From: Pontivivens insulae
GTDB lineage: Bacteria > Pseudomonadota > Alphaproteobacteria > Rhodobacterales > Rhodobacteraceae
Length of the DNA stretch: 64,000 nucleotides
Reading direction: 5' to 3'
NCBI RefSeq assembly: GCF_900302495.1
Contig: NZ_OMKW01000001.1
Coordinates: 930,001 to 994,000 of the forward strand
Shown: positions 35,860 to 45,195 of the stretch, one piece after another
How positions within the stretch are numbered: the first letter of the stretch is position 1
Layout of the letters: each line of letters begins with the position of its first letter
The notes under the pieces: model-generated
The model's database searches: none
Seen by the model: only the letters and a program-made list of their open reading frames with translations
Told to the model about the DNA's origin: nothing
Program-made: the position numbers and the translations under genes

Positions 35860-35957
35860 CAATCACAGGTAGAAAGTTGAGGGCAATTGTGGCGAGAATG
35901 TGGCGAAGCGCGGGCGGTTGTGCCTCAATTGCTGGATCTGGGCCTGTTCGGCCGCAA

Positions 35958-36782
35958 ATGAGCGCATTTCGCGACCTTTCCCGGTCATATTCGGTCCTAT
36001 TTGCTCCACCGGCTGCTGCACTTTTTTTTACCATCGCCATCTTGAGCGCCGTGATTCCCGCGCAGGTTGTTGCTCAGACTGCTCCAGGTCTCACGTTTCG
36101 CTCGGTCAACGAGGAATTGGGGCGTCGTCCACGCGGCGGCGTGATCGATCTGTTCTCCCAGCAGGGACAAGCACGCTCGACGCCGGACTCAAACACGGCG
36201 GATTGGTTTTGGGGGCAAATTTCCCATCGGTCCGGTGCAGCGGATGCATCGCGGATTCTGGACGCTTCACAACTTGCAAGGACGCACACGCCTTTCAATG
36301 TACGCCGCTCTGATGTTCAGACGATTCTGACAACTTACGCTCTGCCGATCCGGCGGGCGGCAGAGGCTCAGAACGTTTCCGCGGCTCTGATCGCAGCAAT
36401 CATATATGTAGAGTCGCGGGGGCGGGCCAACGCGGTCAGTCCGGTAGGAGCCGTTGGTCTAATGCAGTTGATGCCTGGTACTGCGGCCGATCTTGGTGTG
36501 GCTGACAGCTCGGACCCTGCCCAGAACATTCGCGGCGGCACCAGCTATATGGATCAGTTGCTCGCCCTTCACTCCGGCGACGCACTTTTGGCGCTAGCGT
36601 CCTACAACGCGGGACCTGGTGCGGTGCGGCGTGCGGGCGGTGTGCCGAACTATGCGGAAACGCGCGCTTATGTTCCGCGCGTACTGGCTGCGTGGAGCGT
36701 CGCACGAGGCTTGTGCGCGACACCTCCTCAAACAGCACGTGCCCGCTGCGATTTCTCGGCAACGGGCACGCTCTTGGATTAG
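35958..36782 (+). CDS. Lytic transglycosylase (SLT family), divergent from the Tad operon
   Basis: 274 aa from the ATG at 35958, which gives a signal-like N-terminus (AALFFTIAILSAVIPAQVVAQ). Earlier in-frame starts at 35760 or 35898 are possible but extend into A/T-rich upstream DNA. The SLT domain begins ALIAAIIYVESRGRANAVSPVG; catalytic Glu is in ESRG. GLMQLMPGTAADLGVADS, NIRGGTSYMDQLL and LASYNAGPGAVRRAGG follow. It cleaves glycan strands, possibly for the pilus to pass, or general turnover. Confidence 0.9.
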   Translation: MSAFRDLSRSYSVLFAPPAAALFFTIAILSAVIPAQVVAQTAPGLTFRSVNEELGRRPRGGVIDLFSQQGQARSTPDSNTADWFWGQISHRSGAADASRILDASQLARTHTPFNVRRSDVQTILTTYALPIRRAAEAQNVSAALIAAIIYVESRGRANAVSPVGAVGLMQLMPGTAADLGVADSSDPAQNIRGGTSYMDQLLALHSGDALLALASYNAGPGAVRRAGGVPNYAETRAYVPRVLAAWSVARGLCATPPQTARARCDFSATGTLLD

Positions 36783-36793
36783 ATTGAACTCGA

Positions 36794-37423
36794 TCAGCCC
36801 TCGAGCGTCGCGTCAGTTGCAGCTTCGATCTGTTCCAGTGTCACGCCTTCAGCGATCTCGACCACCTTCAACCCGCCTTCAACCACATCAAACACGCCCA
36901 GACCTGTGATGATGCGGTCAACAACGCCCGCTCCGGTTAGCGGCAAGGTGCATTCCTTCAGCAGCTTCGTCTCACCCTTCTTGTTCGTGTGGTCCATAAT
37001 GACCACGACGCGTTTGACCCCGGCCACCAGGTCCATGGCACCGCCCATGCCCTTTACGAGCTTGCCGGGGATCATCCAGTTGGCAAGATCGCCATTCTCA
37101 GCGACTTCCATCGCGCCGAGGATCGACAGTGCGATATGTCCGCCCCGGATCATGGCAAAGCTGTCGGCAGACGAGAAATAAGAGGTTCGGTCCAGCTCGG
37201 TGATCGTCTGCTTGCCTGCGTTGATCAGGTCCGCGTCAATCTCATCCTCGGTCGGGAAAGGGCCCATCCCCAACATTCCGTTCTCTGACTGAAGCGTCAC
37301 GTCCACACCTTCCGGGATGTAGTTCGACACCAGCGTCGGGATGCCGATCCCGAGGTTTACGTAAGTGCCGTCTTCCAGTTCTTGCGCCGCACGTGCGGCC
37401 ATCTGATTGCGATCCCATGCCAT
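36794..37423 (-). CDS. scoB: Succinyl-CoA:3-ketoacid CoA-transferase subunit B
   Basis: 209 aa. CoA-transferase family I beta subunit: [19 protein letters not shown], the catalytic Glu in [14 protein letters not shown], and [20 protein letters not shown]. With ScoA it moves CoA from succinyl-CoA to acetoacetate for ketone-body or PHB use. Separated from scoA by a VOC gene; ends 11 bp from the convergent transglycosylase. Confidence 0.95.
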   Translation of the reverse strand: MAWDRNQMAARAAQELEDGTYVNLGIGIPTLVSNYIPEGVDVTLQSENGMLGMGPFPTEDEIDADLINAGKQTITELDRTSYFSSADSFAMIRGGHIALSILGAMEVAENGDLANWMIPGKLVKGMGGAMDLVAGVKRVVVIMDHTNKKGETKLLKECTLPLTGAGVVDRIITGLGVFDVVEGGLKVVEIAEGVTLEQIEAATDATLEG

Positions 37424-37427
37424 GTGA

Positions 37428-37835
37428 TCAGACTCCGTTCGTAAAATCGTTCAAATCCGTGAAGAACATCAGGAACCCATCCGGGTCCTTGATGTGCAAT
37501 TCGCGCACGCCATAGTCGCGGTCCACCGGCCCATCGCTGGCAAGGTCGGGATAGGCACCGAAGCGGTCCTTGATCTCGTCCCAATAGCCGGCGACATCCT
37601 CCATCCACAGTTGTGCAGAGATATTGTTTGCCGTTGCCGTCAATGCGGCCTCATCCGCGCCAGCGATAAGCGAGATCATCAGCGACCCGCGCTGCACCAT
37701 CGCAAACCCGTGCTCTGGGTTTGAAATCTGCACCGTAAACCCCAGCACTTCCGTGTAGAAGGTAAGGCTGGCCGCAATGTCCCGCACCGGGACGATTGGC
37801 GATGTTCCCGCAATCCTTGGCGTGCCAGTGGTCAT
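37428..37835 (-). CDS. VOC-family (glyoxalase/bleomycin resistance fold) protein
   Basis: 135 aa from the ATG at 37835, which overlaps the scoA TGA by 4 nt; a longer frame to 37988 was rejected. Two beta-alpha-beta3 modules: [23 protein letters not shown] and [16 protein letters not shown]. Possible metal ligands are Glu and His in [10 protein letters not shown]. Position between ScoA and ScoB suggests a side role in CoA-ester metabolism, e.g. an epimerase-like or detoxifying step; no substrate can be named. Confidence 0.85.
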   Translation of the reverse strand: MTTGTPRIAGTSPIVPVRDIAASLTFYTEVLGFTVQISNPEHGFAMVQRGSLMISLIAGADEAALTATANNISAQLWMEDVAGYWDEIKDRFGAYPDLASDGPVDRDYGVRELHIKDPDGFLMFFTDLNDFTNGV

Positions 37836-38551
37836 CAGGCCGCCCGCACCGTGCGCTGCTCGATGCGCTTTTCGTGCTCGCCCTGAATGATCCGGTTCAC
37901 ATAGATACCGGGCGTGTGGATCAAATCCGGATCGAGGGAGCCGACGGGCACAATTTCTTCCACTTCGGCAATGCAGATCTTCCCGCATGTCGCCGCATTT
38001 GGGTTAAAGTTCCGCGCAGTCTTGCGATAGATCAGGTTTCCGGCGGTGTCGCCTTTCCAGGCCTTTACGATGGAAAGATCGGCGAAGATGCCGTTCTCCA
38101 TAATATAGGTCTCCATCGCTCCATCCGGGCCTGTCGGGAAATCCTTGTGATCCTTGCCTTCTGCAATCACCGTCCCGACACCTGTTTTCGTATAGAAGCC
38201 CGGGATGCCGGCACCACCGGCGCGCATCCGCTCTGCCAAGGTGCCTTGGGGATTGAATTCCAACTCCAGCTCACCTGACAGGTACTGACGCATGAATTCA
38301 GCATTCTCCCCGACATAGGACGAGATCATCTTCTTGACCTGACGATTCTCGAGCAACACGCCCAGACCGAACCCGTCCACGCCTGCATTGTTAGATGCAA
38401 TCGTAATGTCCTTCGTTCCGACGGCAGCAATACCCGCCACCAGATTCTCTGGAATGCCGCACAGACCGAATCCGCCGGAGGCGATGAACATGCCGTCAAA
38501 CAGCACGCCCTCCAGTGCTTCTGCCGCTGAGCCGTAAACCTTGTTTGCCAT
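37835..38551 (-). CDS. scoA: Succinyl-CoA:3-ketoacid CoA-transferase subunit A
   Basis: 238 aa. Family I CoA-transferase alpha subunit: [19 protein letters not shown] (Gly-rich oxyanion stretch), [19 protein letters not shown] and [20 protein letters not shown]. Pairs with ScoB. Its promoter region (38552-38712) is shared divergently with rimO and carries a 16-bp perfect palindrome. A possible -10 CATAAT is on the minus strand at 38572-38567. Confidence 0.95.
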   Translation of the reverse strand: MANKVYGSAAEALEGVLFDGMFIASGGFGLCGIPENLVAGIAAVGTKDITIASNNAGVDGFGLGVLLENRQVKKMISSYVGENAEFMRQYLSGELELEFNPQGTLAERMRAGGAGIPGFYTKTGVGTVIAEGKDHKDFPTGPDGAMETYIMENGIFADLSIVKAWKGDTAGNLIYRKTARNFNPNAATCGKICIAEVEEIVPVGSLDPDLIHTPGIYVNRIIQGEHEKRIEQRTVRAA

Positions 38552-38577
38552 GCTGGGGCCTCCGCAATTATGTTGCG

Positions 38578-38631
38578 TTGCAACCTGACGCGGCGTCGCG
38601 GAGCCGTCAAGCGCATTGCAACCGGTTGCAA
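38578..38631. promoter_or_regulatory. Palindromic operator candidate in the scoA/rimO region
   Basis: TTGCAACCGGTTGCAA at 38616-38631 is a perfect 16-bp palindrome. An exact 8-bp half-site TTGCAACC recurs at 38578-38585, close to the likely scoA -10. The shape (two TTGCAA around a CCGG centre) is like a LacI-family operator; TTGCAA is also part of sites of short-chain acyl-CoA regulators (ScfR type), although the spacing here differs. No regulator gene is adjacent. Confidence 0.65.
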
Positions 38632-38712
38632 ATTTTTTTCACGTTGCCAGCTCCTGTCATTGGCACAGGGCAGAGCTTTTCCCGTCTGCAATTCTGGGCT
38701 AAGGCGCAGCTT

Positions 38713-40092
38713 ATGAGCACCAATCCACCAGACCTCCGCCCCGACCTCGCTCCGGCAGCGAATATCCGCAGCGCGGCCCGCCCGGGCCAACCGACCATCG
38801 GCATGGTCTCTCTGGGATGTCCCAAAGCGCTGGTGGACAGTGAACGTATCCTGACCCGCCTCCGGGCAGAAGGCTACGCGATCACTGGCGACTATGCCGG
38901 TGCGGACAGCGTGATCGTCAACACTTGCGGGTTCCTCGACAGTGCAAAGGCGGAAAGCCTCGATGCGATCGGCGAGGCGCTCAACGAAAACGGCAAGGTC
39001 ATCGTCACCGGCTGTCTGGGGGCGGAAGAGGACTATATCCGAGGCACGCACCCCAGTGTCCTCGCCGTCACTGGCCCCCATCAATATGAGCAGGTTCTGG
39101 ATGCTGTGCATGCCGCGGTCCCGCCGGACCCAGATCCCTATATTGATCTTCTGCCACCTGCTGGCTTGAAGCTGACCCCGCGCCACTTTGCCTATCTGAA
39201 GATTTCAGAGGGCTGCAATCACAAGTGCAAGTTCTGCATCATCCCTGATATGCGCGGAAAACTCGTCAGCCGCCCCGCCCACGCTGTGCTGCGCGAGGCG
39301 GAGAAGCTTGTCGAAAGCGGCGTGCACGAAATTCTGGTGATCTCCCAAGACACATCTGCCTATGGCGTTGATCGCAGGCACGACACGCATCCTTGGAAGG
39401 GTGGGGAGGTGCGCACCCATATGACCGACCTCGCCCGTGAGATGGGGAAACTCGGCGCATGGGTCCGCCTTCACTATGTCTACCCCTATCCGCATGTGGA
39501 CAAACTGATCCCCGAGATGGGCGAGAACCTGCTCCCCTATCTCGACATCCCCTTCCAGCACTCGCACCCCGACGTGCTCAAGCGTATGGCCCGCCCCGCT
39601 GCGTCTTCCAAAACGCTGGAGCGGATCGCGACTTGGCGCAGTATCAACCCAGAGATCGTTCTGCGCTCGACCTTCATCGTCGGCTACCCCGGCGAGACGG
39701 AGGCGGAGTTCCAGCATCTGCTGGACTGGATGGAAGAAGCGCGCCTCGACCGCGTTGGCGCCTTTAAATACGAAAATGTCGCGGGCGCTCGCTCCAACGT
39801 TCTGCCCGATCACGTGTCCGAGGGACTGAAGGAAGAGCGCTACGCGCGCTTTATGGAAGTCGCCCAGCGGATCAGTGCGGAAAAGCTGGCAGCCAAGGTT
39901 GGCTCTACACTCGATGTGATTGTCGATGAGGTTGATGGCGAAGGTGCCGTTTGCCGGACCAAAGCGGACGCGCCGGAGATCGACGGCAACCTGTTCATTG
40001 ATGAGGGGTTTGAGGATCTGTCGCCGGGCGACATTCTGCCCGTTCGCGTGGACGAGGCGAGCGAGTATGATTTGTGGGGCACACCAGTGTGA
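38713..40092 (+). CDS. rimO: Ribosomal protein S12 methylthiotransferase RimO
   Basis: Radical-SAM enzyme adding a methylthio group to Asp88 of S12; 459 aa from the ATG at 38713. The N-terminal UPF0004 domain has three Cys for the second [4Fe-4S] cluster ([33 protein letters not shown]). The radical-SAM motif is CNHKCKFC. The C-terminal TRAM domain follows ([15 protein letters not shown]...). The stop overlaps the next gene's GTG start. Confidence 0.96.
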   Translation: MSTNPPDLRPDLAPAANIRSAARPGQPTIGMVSLGCPKALVDSERILTRLRAEGYAITGDYAGADSVIVNTCGFLDSAKAESLDAIGEALNENGKVIVTGCLGAEEDYIRGTHPSVLAVTGPHQYEQVLDAVHAAVPPDPDPYIDLLPPAGLKLTPRHFAYLKISEGCNHKCKFCIIPDMRGKLVSRPAHAVLREAEKLVESGVHEILVISQDTSAYGVDRRHDTHPWKGGEVRTHMTDLAREMGKLGAWVRLHYVYPYPHVDKLIPEMGENLLPYLDIPFQHSHPDVLKRMARPAASSKTLERIATWRSINPEIVLRSTFIVGYPGETEAEFQHLLDWMEEARLDRVGAFKYENVAGARSNVLPDHVSEGLKEERYARFMEVAQRISAEKLAAKVGSTLDVIVDEVDGEGAVCRTKADAPEIDGNLFIDEGFEDLSPGDILPVRVDEASEYDLWGTPV

Positions 40093-40598
40093 TCCGTCTG
40101 GCGACGCAAGATGATCTTGCTGCCATCCAGACGCTCCATCTGGAAAGCTGGCAACACACCTATCGAACGCTCATGCCCCCGACGTTTCTGGCGGAAGAGG
40201 CCCCGCGCTATCTCGCTCGGAAATGGCAGGTCCTGCCAACCGGCACGGTTCTTGTCGCCGAAGATGACACGGGGCTCTTGGGGTTTACTGCTATCGATGA
40301 TGCTGATCCGGCCTATCTTGACGCGCTTCATGTCCGCCGGTCTGCGCAGGGAGGCGGTCTTGGCGCATCCCTGATTGTCGCGGCCTTTCGCGCCGTTGCT
40401 GCCCGCGGAGTGCGCGGGGCGTGGCTCTATATTCTTGAGGGCAATGATGATGCCCAACGGTTCTATCAACGGCTCGGCGCGGTTGAGACGTGGCGCGGCC
40501 CCGACCCTGATCACGGCGCAGGGATTACCGCTATTCGCTTGGATTGGCCCGATTTGTCGATCATGCTGCAACAGCACGGATCAAAACAGGCGGACTAG
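40089..40598 (+). CDS. GNAT N-acetyltransferase coupled to rimO
   Basis: 169 aa starting with GTG at 40089 inside the rimO stop (GTGA). GNAT fold: [24 protein letters not shown], the acetyl-CoA pocket in [24 protein letters not shown] (QGGGLG) and [19 protein letters not shown]. Target unknown; ribosomal or protein substrates are only a guess from the rimO neighbour. Confidence 0.88.
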   Translation: MIRLATQDDLAAIQTLHLESWQHTYRTLMPPTFLAEEAPRYLARKWQVLPTGTVLVAEDDTGLLGFTAIDDADPAYLDALHVRRSAQGGGLGASLIVAAFRAVAARGVRGAWLYILEGNDDAQRFYQRLGAVETWRGPDPDHGAGITAIRLDWPDLSIMLQQHGSKQAD

Positions 40599-40601
40599 AC
40601 G

Positions 40602-40829
40602 ATGTTCACGATTGAGCATGATTTCGACGCAACCATAATCACGATTGTCGATGATGCTCAGGCAGCCGAGGACATCACGATTTCTGTTTTCGACGACGGT
40701 GCGCGGGTCGAGCAATTGGAAGCACGGACCGGTAAGGTTCGTGCGATTGCACTGACGACAGGACAAATGCGCGACCTTGCAGCAGCACTCGACCTTCCCG
40801 AAGGCGCATACAGGTTGCGGCGCGACTAG
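40602..40829 (+). CDS. Small conserved-looking protein of unknown function
   Basis: 75 aa, soluble, beta-rich by eye: FTIEHDFDATIITIVDDA ... ITISVFDDGARVEQLEARTG, ending in a helix and basic tail (AYRLRRD). It starts 3 bp after the GNAT stop. No motif or family recognised; codon use looks normal for this genome. Confidence 0.7.
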   Translation: MFTIEHDFDATIITIVDDAQAAEDITISVFDDGARVEQLEARTGKVRAIALTTGQMRDLAAALDLPEGAYRLRRD

Positions 40830-40900
40830 ACGCGGCGAAGGGCTTTCCCCGGCGCGCAAGACGTGGCAGGCTCATGCTGCACTGCGGTATGAGGGCGATC

Positions 40901-41503
40901 ATGGCGAAAATCATAACATTTGCGCAGCAAAAGGGCGGCGCTGGCAAAACGACGACCCTCGTTCAACTGGCCGTCGCGTGGCGGGATGCGGGGAACTCGG
41001 TCGCTTTGGTTGATCTCGATCCGCAAGGGTCCCTCGCACGCTGGGCGGGGATGCGCGATGATCTGAACTGCCGGACCTCGTCGGATTGGAAGGCTTCAGG
41101 CGACATTCGTGCCGCTGCGCGTGAGGCTGATTTTGTGTTGGTCGATTGCCCGGGCAATGCCGATATCCTGTTGCGGGCGACCATCCGTGACAGCGATCTG
41201 GTGATTGCCCCGTGCCAGCCATCCATCATGGACATCTGGGCACTCGACCCCGTTATCGATATGGCCACAAGGGAAAAGACCCAGATGCGCGTCGTGCTCA
41301 ACCGCGTCCCCCCCACCGGAGGGGCGGAGGCGCAGGCCCGTAACGCTATCGAGACTGACCTTCTAAATGCTGCCCTGGGCAACCGCGTTGTATTCCAGCA
41401 GGCATTTGCGCAAGGGCGCTCTGCGTCCGAGCTTCAGCCCCGCTCCAAAGCAGCCACCGAGGTGACGGCCTTGGCCGAGGAACTTACCCCCCTGCTCAGG
41501 TGA
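40901..41503 (+). CDS. Lone ParA/MinD-family ATPase
   Basis: 200 aa from the ATG at 40901. The deviant Walker A KGGAGKTT (11-18) is intact, then DLDPQGSLARWAG (A' box), VLVDCPGN (Walker B) and LVIAPCQPS. It is short and has no ParB partner next to it. Such small ParA-like proteins position diverse cargos. It overlaps the convergent L,D-transpeptidase by 8 bp at the stops. Confidence 0.87.
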   Translation: MAKIITFAQQKGGAGKTTTLVQLAVAWRDAGNSVALVDLDPQGSLARWAGMRDDLNCRTSSDWKASGDIRAAAREADFVLVDCPGNADILLRATIRDSDLVIAPCQPSIMDIWALDPVIDMATREKTQMRVVLNRVPPTGGAEAQARNAIETDLLNAALGNRVVFQQAFAQGRSASELQPRSKAATEVTALAEELTPLLR

Positions 41504-42020
41504 CGAGCACCGGCGTGCCAACCGGCACCGTGAAATAGAGGAAAGCAATGTCTTCCGCATGCAGCCGGAAACAGCCCGAGCTTGCCGCCTCACCGACCGA
41601 GCTGGGATCATTCGTTCCGTGGATCGCGTAATAGGTCCAATCGAAATACAGTGCATGAGAGCCGAGCGGATTGTCCGGATGCCCCCCTGGGGTGCCCTGT
41701 AGGTTGGGGTCCCGGCGCAACATGTCAGGTGTCGGATTCCAGGACGGTGCGGCGCGCTTGCGCACAATTTCAGTCCGCCCCCGCCGTGTCAGCTCTTCTG
41801 TCCGTGGAATGGCCGTCGGCATGCGGCGGTGAAAATGCCCGCCCGGTGTCCAATATGTGACCTTCCGCTCTGTCGTGGACACATGCAGCCCGCCCTGATC
41901 AATCCTGTCGAAATAGGGCTTCCAGTCAGGCCCGGAATTGGCCAGTACGATGGATGGGGCGGCAAGTGTTGCAGTCCCGGCGGCAAGGCCCTGCAACAGC
42001 GAACGGCGGGAAAAAGCCAT
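41496..42020 (-). CDS. L,D-transpeptidase (YkuD domain)
   Basis: 174 aa from the ATG at 42020. The N-terminus SRRSLLQGLAAGTATLAAP is a Tat-like signal (RR). The YkuD active site HGTNDPSSVGEAASSGCFRL gives His134, Cys150 and Arg152. It forms 3-3 crosslinks in peptidoglycan or links lipoproteins. Divergent from the deacetylase gene with a 103-bp promoter gap. Confidence 0.92.
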   Translation of the reverse strand: MAFSRRSLLQGLAAGTATLAAPSIVLANSGPDWKPYFDRIDQGGLHVSTTERKVTYWTPGGHFHRRMPTAIPRTEELTRRGRTEIVRKRAAPSWNPTPDMLRRDPNLQGTPGGHPDNPLGSHALYFDWTYYAIHGTNDPSSVGEAASSGCFRLHAEDIAFLYFTVPVGTPVLVT

Positions 42021-42123
42021 GATCAAATACCTCTACTCAAACTCTTTACCTATGCAGAACAAATGCGCGGCAGGTGTTTCTGGTTCCCCTTGACGCGGGC
42101 GAGCCCTCGGACAAGCCTGCGCC

Positions 42124-43212
42124 ATGACCTTGTTTCTGACTGACGAAAAATGCTTCTGGCACTCGGGCGGCAACTACGCGCTGACCGCGCCTGTTGGGGG
42201 GCTGGTACAGCCGCTCGCGGCGGGCGGCCTGCCGGAAAGCCCGGAGACGAAGCGCCGCCTGCGCAACCTGATCGACGTCACGGGACTTGCCGCTGATCTG
42301 ACGATCCGATCTGCCCCGGCCGCCCCGCTCGACGATCTGCTGCGCGTTCATCCGCAGAGTTACCTGACTGAGTTCGCCCAGCTTTCCGCGCAAGGCGGCG
42401 GCGAATTGGGGGAGCGTACGCCCTTCGGGCCGGGCGGGTATGACATTGCTGCGCTGTCGGCCGGTCTGGTGACAGAGGCCGTCCGGTCCGTCCTCGCCGG
42501 GGAGGCACGCAACGCCTACGCTTTGTCCCGTCCACCCGGTCACCACTGCTTGCCGGACTATCCAATGGGGTTCTGTCTGCTGGCCAATATTGCAATAGCG
42601 ATCCGCAGCGCGGCTTCCGATCTGCGCGTCGCAGTCGTGGACTGGGACGTACATCACGGCAATGGCACGGAGGCAATCTTTGCGGACGATTCGAATGTGC
42701 TGACGCTATCTGTCCATCAGGACGGGAACTATCCCTGGACCACCGGTGGCGTGGACACAGCGGCACAGGCCAACATCAACATCCCACTCCCGCCGGGCAG
42801 TGGCCATAAGGCCTATCTGCGGACGATGGATCGGATCGTTTTGCCTGCGTTGAAGCGGTTCCGGCCTGATTTGATCATCGTGGCCTGCGGCTTCGATGCC
42901 AGTGGGGTTGATCCACTCGCCCGCATGCTTGCGGGATCAGATACGTTCGGACTGATGACCGCTATGCTTATGCGGGCGGCAGATACGCTGTGTGAGGGCC
43001 GTCTCGCAATGGCGCATGAGGGCGGATATTCCGAGGTGCATGTGCCGTTTTGCGGTCACGCCGTTCTCGCGCAGATGAGCGGCTCCAAAATTCTCGCGAC
43101 CGATCCGCTCGCCGCTCGGATCGCAGCGCATCAACCCTCCGCCCATATGGACGCCGTGCATGAGGGCCTGATTGATGAACTTGCGGCCCATTTCGCGGCC
43201 GTCCCCCTGTGA
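42124..43212 (+). CDS. Histone-deacetylase-family amidohydrolase
   Basis: 362 aa arginase/deacetylase fold. Zinc and active-site blocks: LSRPPGHHCLPDYPMGFC (two His), VVDWDVHHGNGTEAIF (Asp and His for Zn), CGFDASGVDPLARM (Asp for Zn) and AHEGGYSEVH. Bacterial relatives remove acetyl groups from polyamines, acetoin-type compounds or lysine. Coupled by a GTGA overlap to a GNAT gene. Confidence 0.93.
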   Translation: MTLFLTDEKCFWHSGGNYALTAPVGGLVQPLAAGGLPESPETKRRLRNLIDVTGLAADLTIRSAPAAPLDDLLRVHPQSYLTEFAQLSAQGGGELGERTPFGPGGYDIAALSAGLVTEAVRSVLAGEARNAYALSRPPGHHCLPDYPMGFCLLANIAIAIRSAASDLRVAVVDWDVHHGNGTEAIFADDSNVLTLSVHQDGNYPWTTGGVDTAAQANINIPLPPGSGHKAYLRTMDRIVLPALKRFRPDLIIVACGFDASGVDPLARMLAGSDTFGLMTAMLMRAADTLCEGRLAMAHEGGYSEVHVPFCGHAVLAQMSGSKILATDPLAARIAAHQPSAHMDAVHEGLIDELAAHFAAVPL

Positions 43213-43757
43213 TCTGGGCACAATCACAGCGTCTGATCCTGCGAGAGTGGGAGCCGCGCGATATCGCTCCTTACGCTGCGATGACCGCCGACCCGGTGGT
43301 CATGCGCTATTTCCCCGCGCCGCTCTCAGCCCTGGAGGCGGAGGACCGTGTCAGCCAGATGCAGTCAGCATGGGATCGAAACGATTTCAGTTTCGCCGCG
43401 GTGGAGCGCAAGTTCGACGGCGCTTTCATCGGCATGGTTGGCTTGCACCGACCGAATTTCGAGCCAGCGGGCGCCCCCGTCGTTGAAGTCGGTTGGAGCG
43501 TCGCACGCCCGCATTGGCGGCAGGGCTACGCGCGTGAGGCGGCATTGGCCGCGCTGGCAATTGGTTTCGAAGATCTGGGCTTGGCGGAAATTGTGGCGTT
43601 CACAGTTCCTAAGAACACAGCCTCGCGCAATGTAATGCTGGCCTTGGGGATGCAGCACGATCCGGCACGAGATTTCGATCATCCGGGCCTACCGCCTGAT
43701 CATCCGCTCCGCCCCCATGTGCTCTATGCACTTCAAGCTCAGGATTTCGCGACATGA
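43209..43757 (+). CDS. RimJ/RimL-type GNAT acetyltransferase
   Basis: 182 aa, GTG start overlapping the deacetylase stop. GNAT features: LREWEPRDIAPYAAM, VGWSVARPHWRQGYAREAALAA (acetyl-CoA loop RQGYA) and FTVPKNTASRNVMLALGM. RimJ/L relatives modify amino termini of proteins or small molecules. Coupling to a deacetylase suggests opposing acts on a common type of substrate. Confidence 0.9.
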   Translation: MIWAQSQRLILREWEPRDIAPYAAMTADPVVMRYFPAPLSALEAEDRVSQMQSAWDRNDFSFAAVERKFDGAFIGMVGLHRPNFEPAGAPVVEVGWSVARPHWRQGYAREAALAALAIGFEDLGLAEIVAFTVPKNTASRNVMLALGMQHDPARDFDHPGLPPDHPLRPHVLYALQAQDFAT

Positions 43758-44416
43758 CCCTCGTTCTTGTGCCCGGCCATCTGTGCGATGCGCGCCTCTA
43801 TGCGCCTCAATTGGCGGACTATCCTGATGCCCTCGTTGCCGATGTCACCCGTGACGATACCGTCGTGGGGATGGCCGCACGTCTTCTGGACATGGCACCT
43901 GCAACTTTCTCGCTGGCCGGTCTGTCAATGGGTGGGATGGTGGCGATGGAGGTGATGCGCCAAGCCCCGGATCGTGTGACCTCTGCATTGCTCTTGGCCA
44001 CCGACCCGACGCCCGCCCGCGAAAAGGAGGTGGCTTGGCGTGCTGACATGAATGACGCGGGCTTGCCCGCATTCGCGCGGACCTTTTCACAGATGTTCTT
44101 CGCCCATGATGCAGATTGCGCCACACGGCTGCGGCCCGATGCCGAGGCGATGATGATCGAAATGGGGGGGGCGCTCTATCTGCGCCAATCCCACGCGCTC
44201 AACACCCGCCCTGATCTGCGTGAGGCGATGGCGAGCTGCTCTGTGCCCACCTTAATACTGGCAGGCTCCGAAGATCGCATCTGCCCGCCGCGCCTGCATC
44301 ATGATCTTGCTGACACCATGCTGAACGCACAGCTTCAGGTGATTGAAGGCTGTGGTCACATCATCACGTTGGAGCGTCCGGATCGGGTGAATGCAGCGCT
44401 GGGCCAGATCGTCTAG
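43754..44416 (+). CDS. Alpha/beta hydrolase coupled to deacetylase-GNAT pair
   Basis: 220 aa, ATG overlapping the GNAT stop (ATGA). Nucleophile elbow GLSMGG (Ser58), acid in LILAGSEDRICPP and His in GCGHIITLERPD complete a catalytic triad. The last gene of the three-gene set; the TAG stop meets the convergent ClpP-like gene with a 4-bp overlap. Substrate unknown; an ester or thioester linked to the same pathway is plausible. Confidence 0.9.
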   Translation: MTLVLVPGHLCDARLYAPQLADYPDALVADVTRDDTVVGMAARLLDMAPATFSLAGLSMGGMVAMEVMRQAPDRVTSALLLATDPTPAREKEVAWRADMNDAGLPAFARTFSQMFFAHDADCATRLRPDAEAMMIEMGGALYLRQSHALNTRPDLREAMASCSVPTLILAGSEDRICPPRLHHDLADTMLNAQLQVIEGCGHIITLERPDRVNAALGQIV

Positions 44417-45195
44417 TCGATGAACTCCGTCGCGACCCCGTAGCGCTCGATTTCCTCCTCCAGCAGATAGTAGACCTGCTCGGGCGGGGTTGAAAGGGCA
44501 TGGGTCTGGACAGCTGGATCGACACCCATATCAACGACATGTTGCAGGATCTCGCCCTGTAGCGTCTGAATTTCGCGCGCCGCCTGCGCGCTGGTCAGGA
44601 AACCGCCATCGACGAATGCAGCCTGATGCATGCCCACCCAAGCCGTGCGTGAGACAAATCGCTCGACCCCCGCGAACTGGATCAACGGACAGGCAGAGGC
44701 GCAGGCCGCGTCCTGCGACAACAGCGTGTTCCAGCCGCTCTCCCGCACGATGCGTGCGATCCGCAGCGCGTCACGCACTGACCCGCCGGGGGAATGCAGC
44801 GCAACTGTGTCAGGTGCCGGGGTGCCATCCAATTCCCGCTCGAACCGATCGGATGTGCCGGGCGTAATCGTGCCCGATAACAGCATCACCCGGCCATACT
44901 CCTGCGTTTCCTGAAAGGAAAATGTCATCGCATCCATTTGCTGGGGCAGGGCGATGGGCCCGCCGGGGCGACCCTCGCGCGCTGGCACTGTTCCAGGCCG
45001 ATAGGGGCGCGTCTGATCCCCCGGCGCCGCCGGATCGGTGATGCGGGGCGCGACCTCCCGATCCGTCCCCGGCAGGAAGCGCATGCGATCAAAATCGTTC
45101 CAGACCAGCGCGCCAGCAATCAACACTTGCACGCCCAGCACCAGCCACAGAGCCGCCCGCAGGCTGACCCGGTTGATAAGGCTAAGCGCTGTCAT
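44413..45195 (-). CDS. Membrane-anchored ClpP/crotonase-fold periplasmic protein
   Basis: 260 aa from the ATG at 45195, 14 nt inside the end of the upstream membrane gene; the frame to 45279 would lie within that gene. One N-terminal helix (AALWLVLGVQVLIAGAL) anchors a periplasmic ClpP-like domain: MLLSGTITPGTSDRFERE, ALHSPGGSVRDALRIARI, CASACPLIQFAGVER (putative nucleophile Ser of ASAC) and VGMHQAAF. It resembles the unnamed periplasmic COG3904 group. Peptidase activity is likely but untested. Confidence 0.82.
   Translation of the reverse strand: MTALSLINRVSLRAALWLVLGVQVLIAGALVWNDFDRMRFLPGTDREVAPRITDPAAPGDQTRPYRPGTVPAREGRPGGPIALPQQMDAMTFSFQETQEYGRVMLLSGTITPGTSDRFERELDGTPAPDTVALHSPGGSVRDALRIARIVRESGWNTLLSQDAACASACPLIQFAGVERFVSRTAWVGMHQAAFVDGGFLTSAQAAREIQTLQGEILQHVVDMGVDPAVQTHALSTPPEQVYYLLEEEIERYGVATEFID

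Noticed and set aside
35760-35957. Longer start for the lytic transglycosylase
   Set aside because: Would put 66 non-hydrophobic residues before the signal peptide and cross the pilin promoter region.
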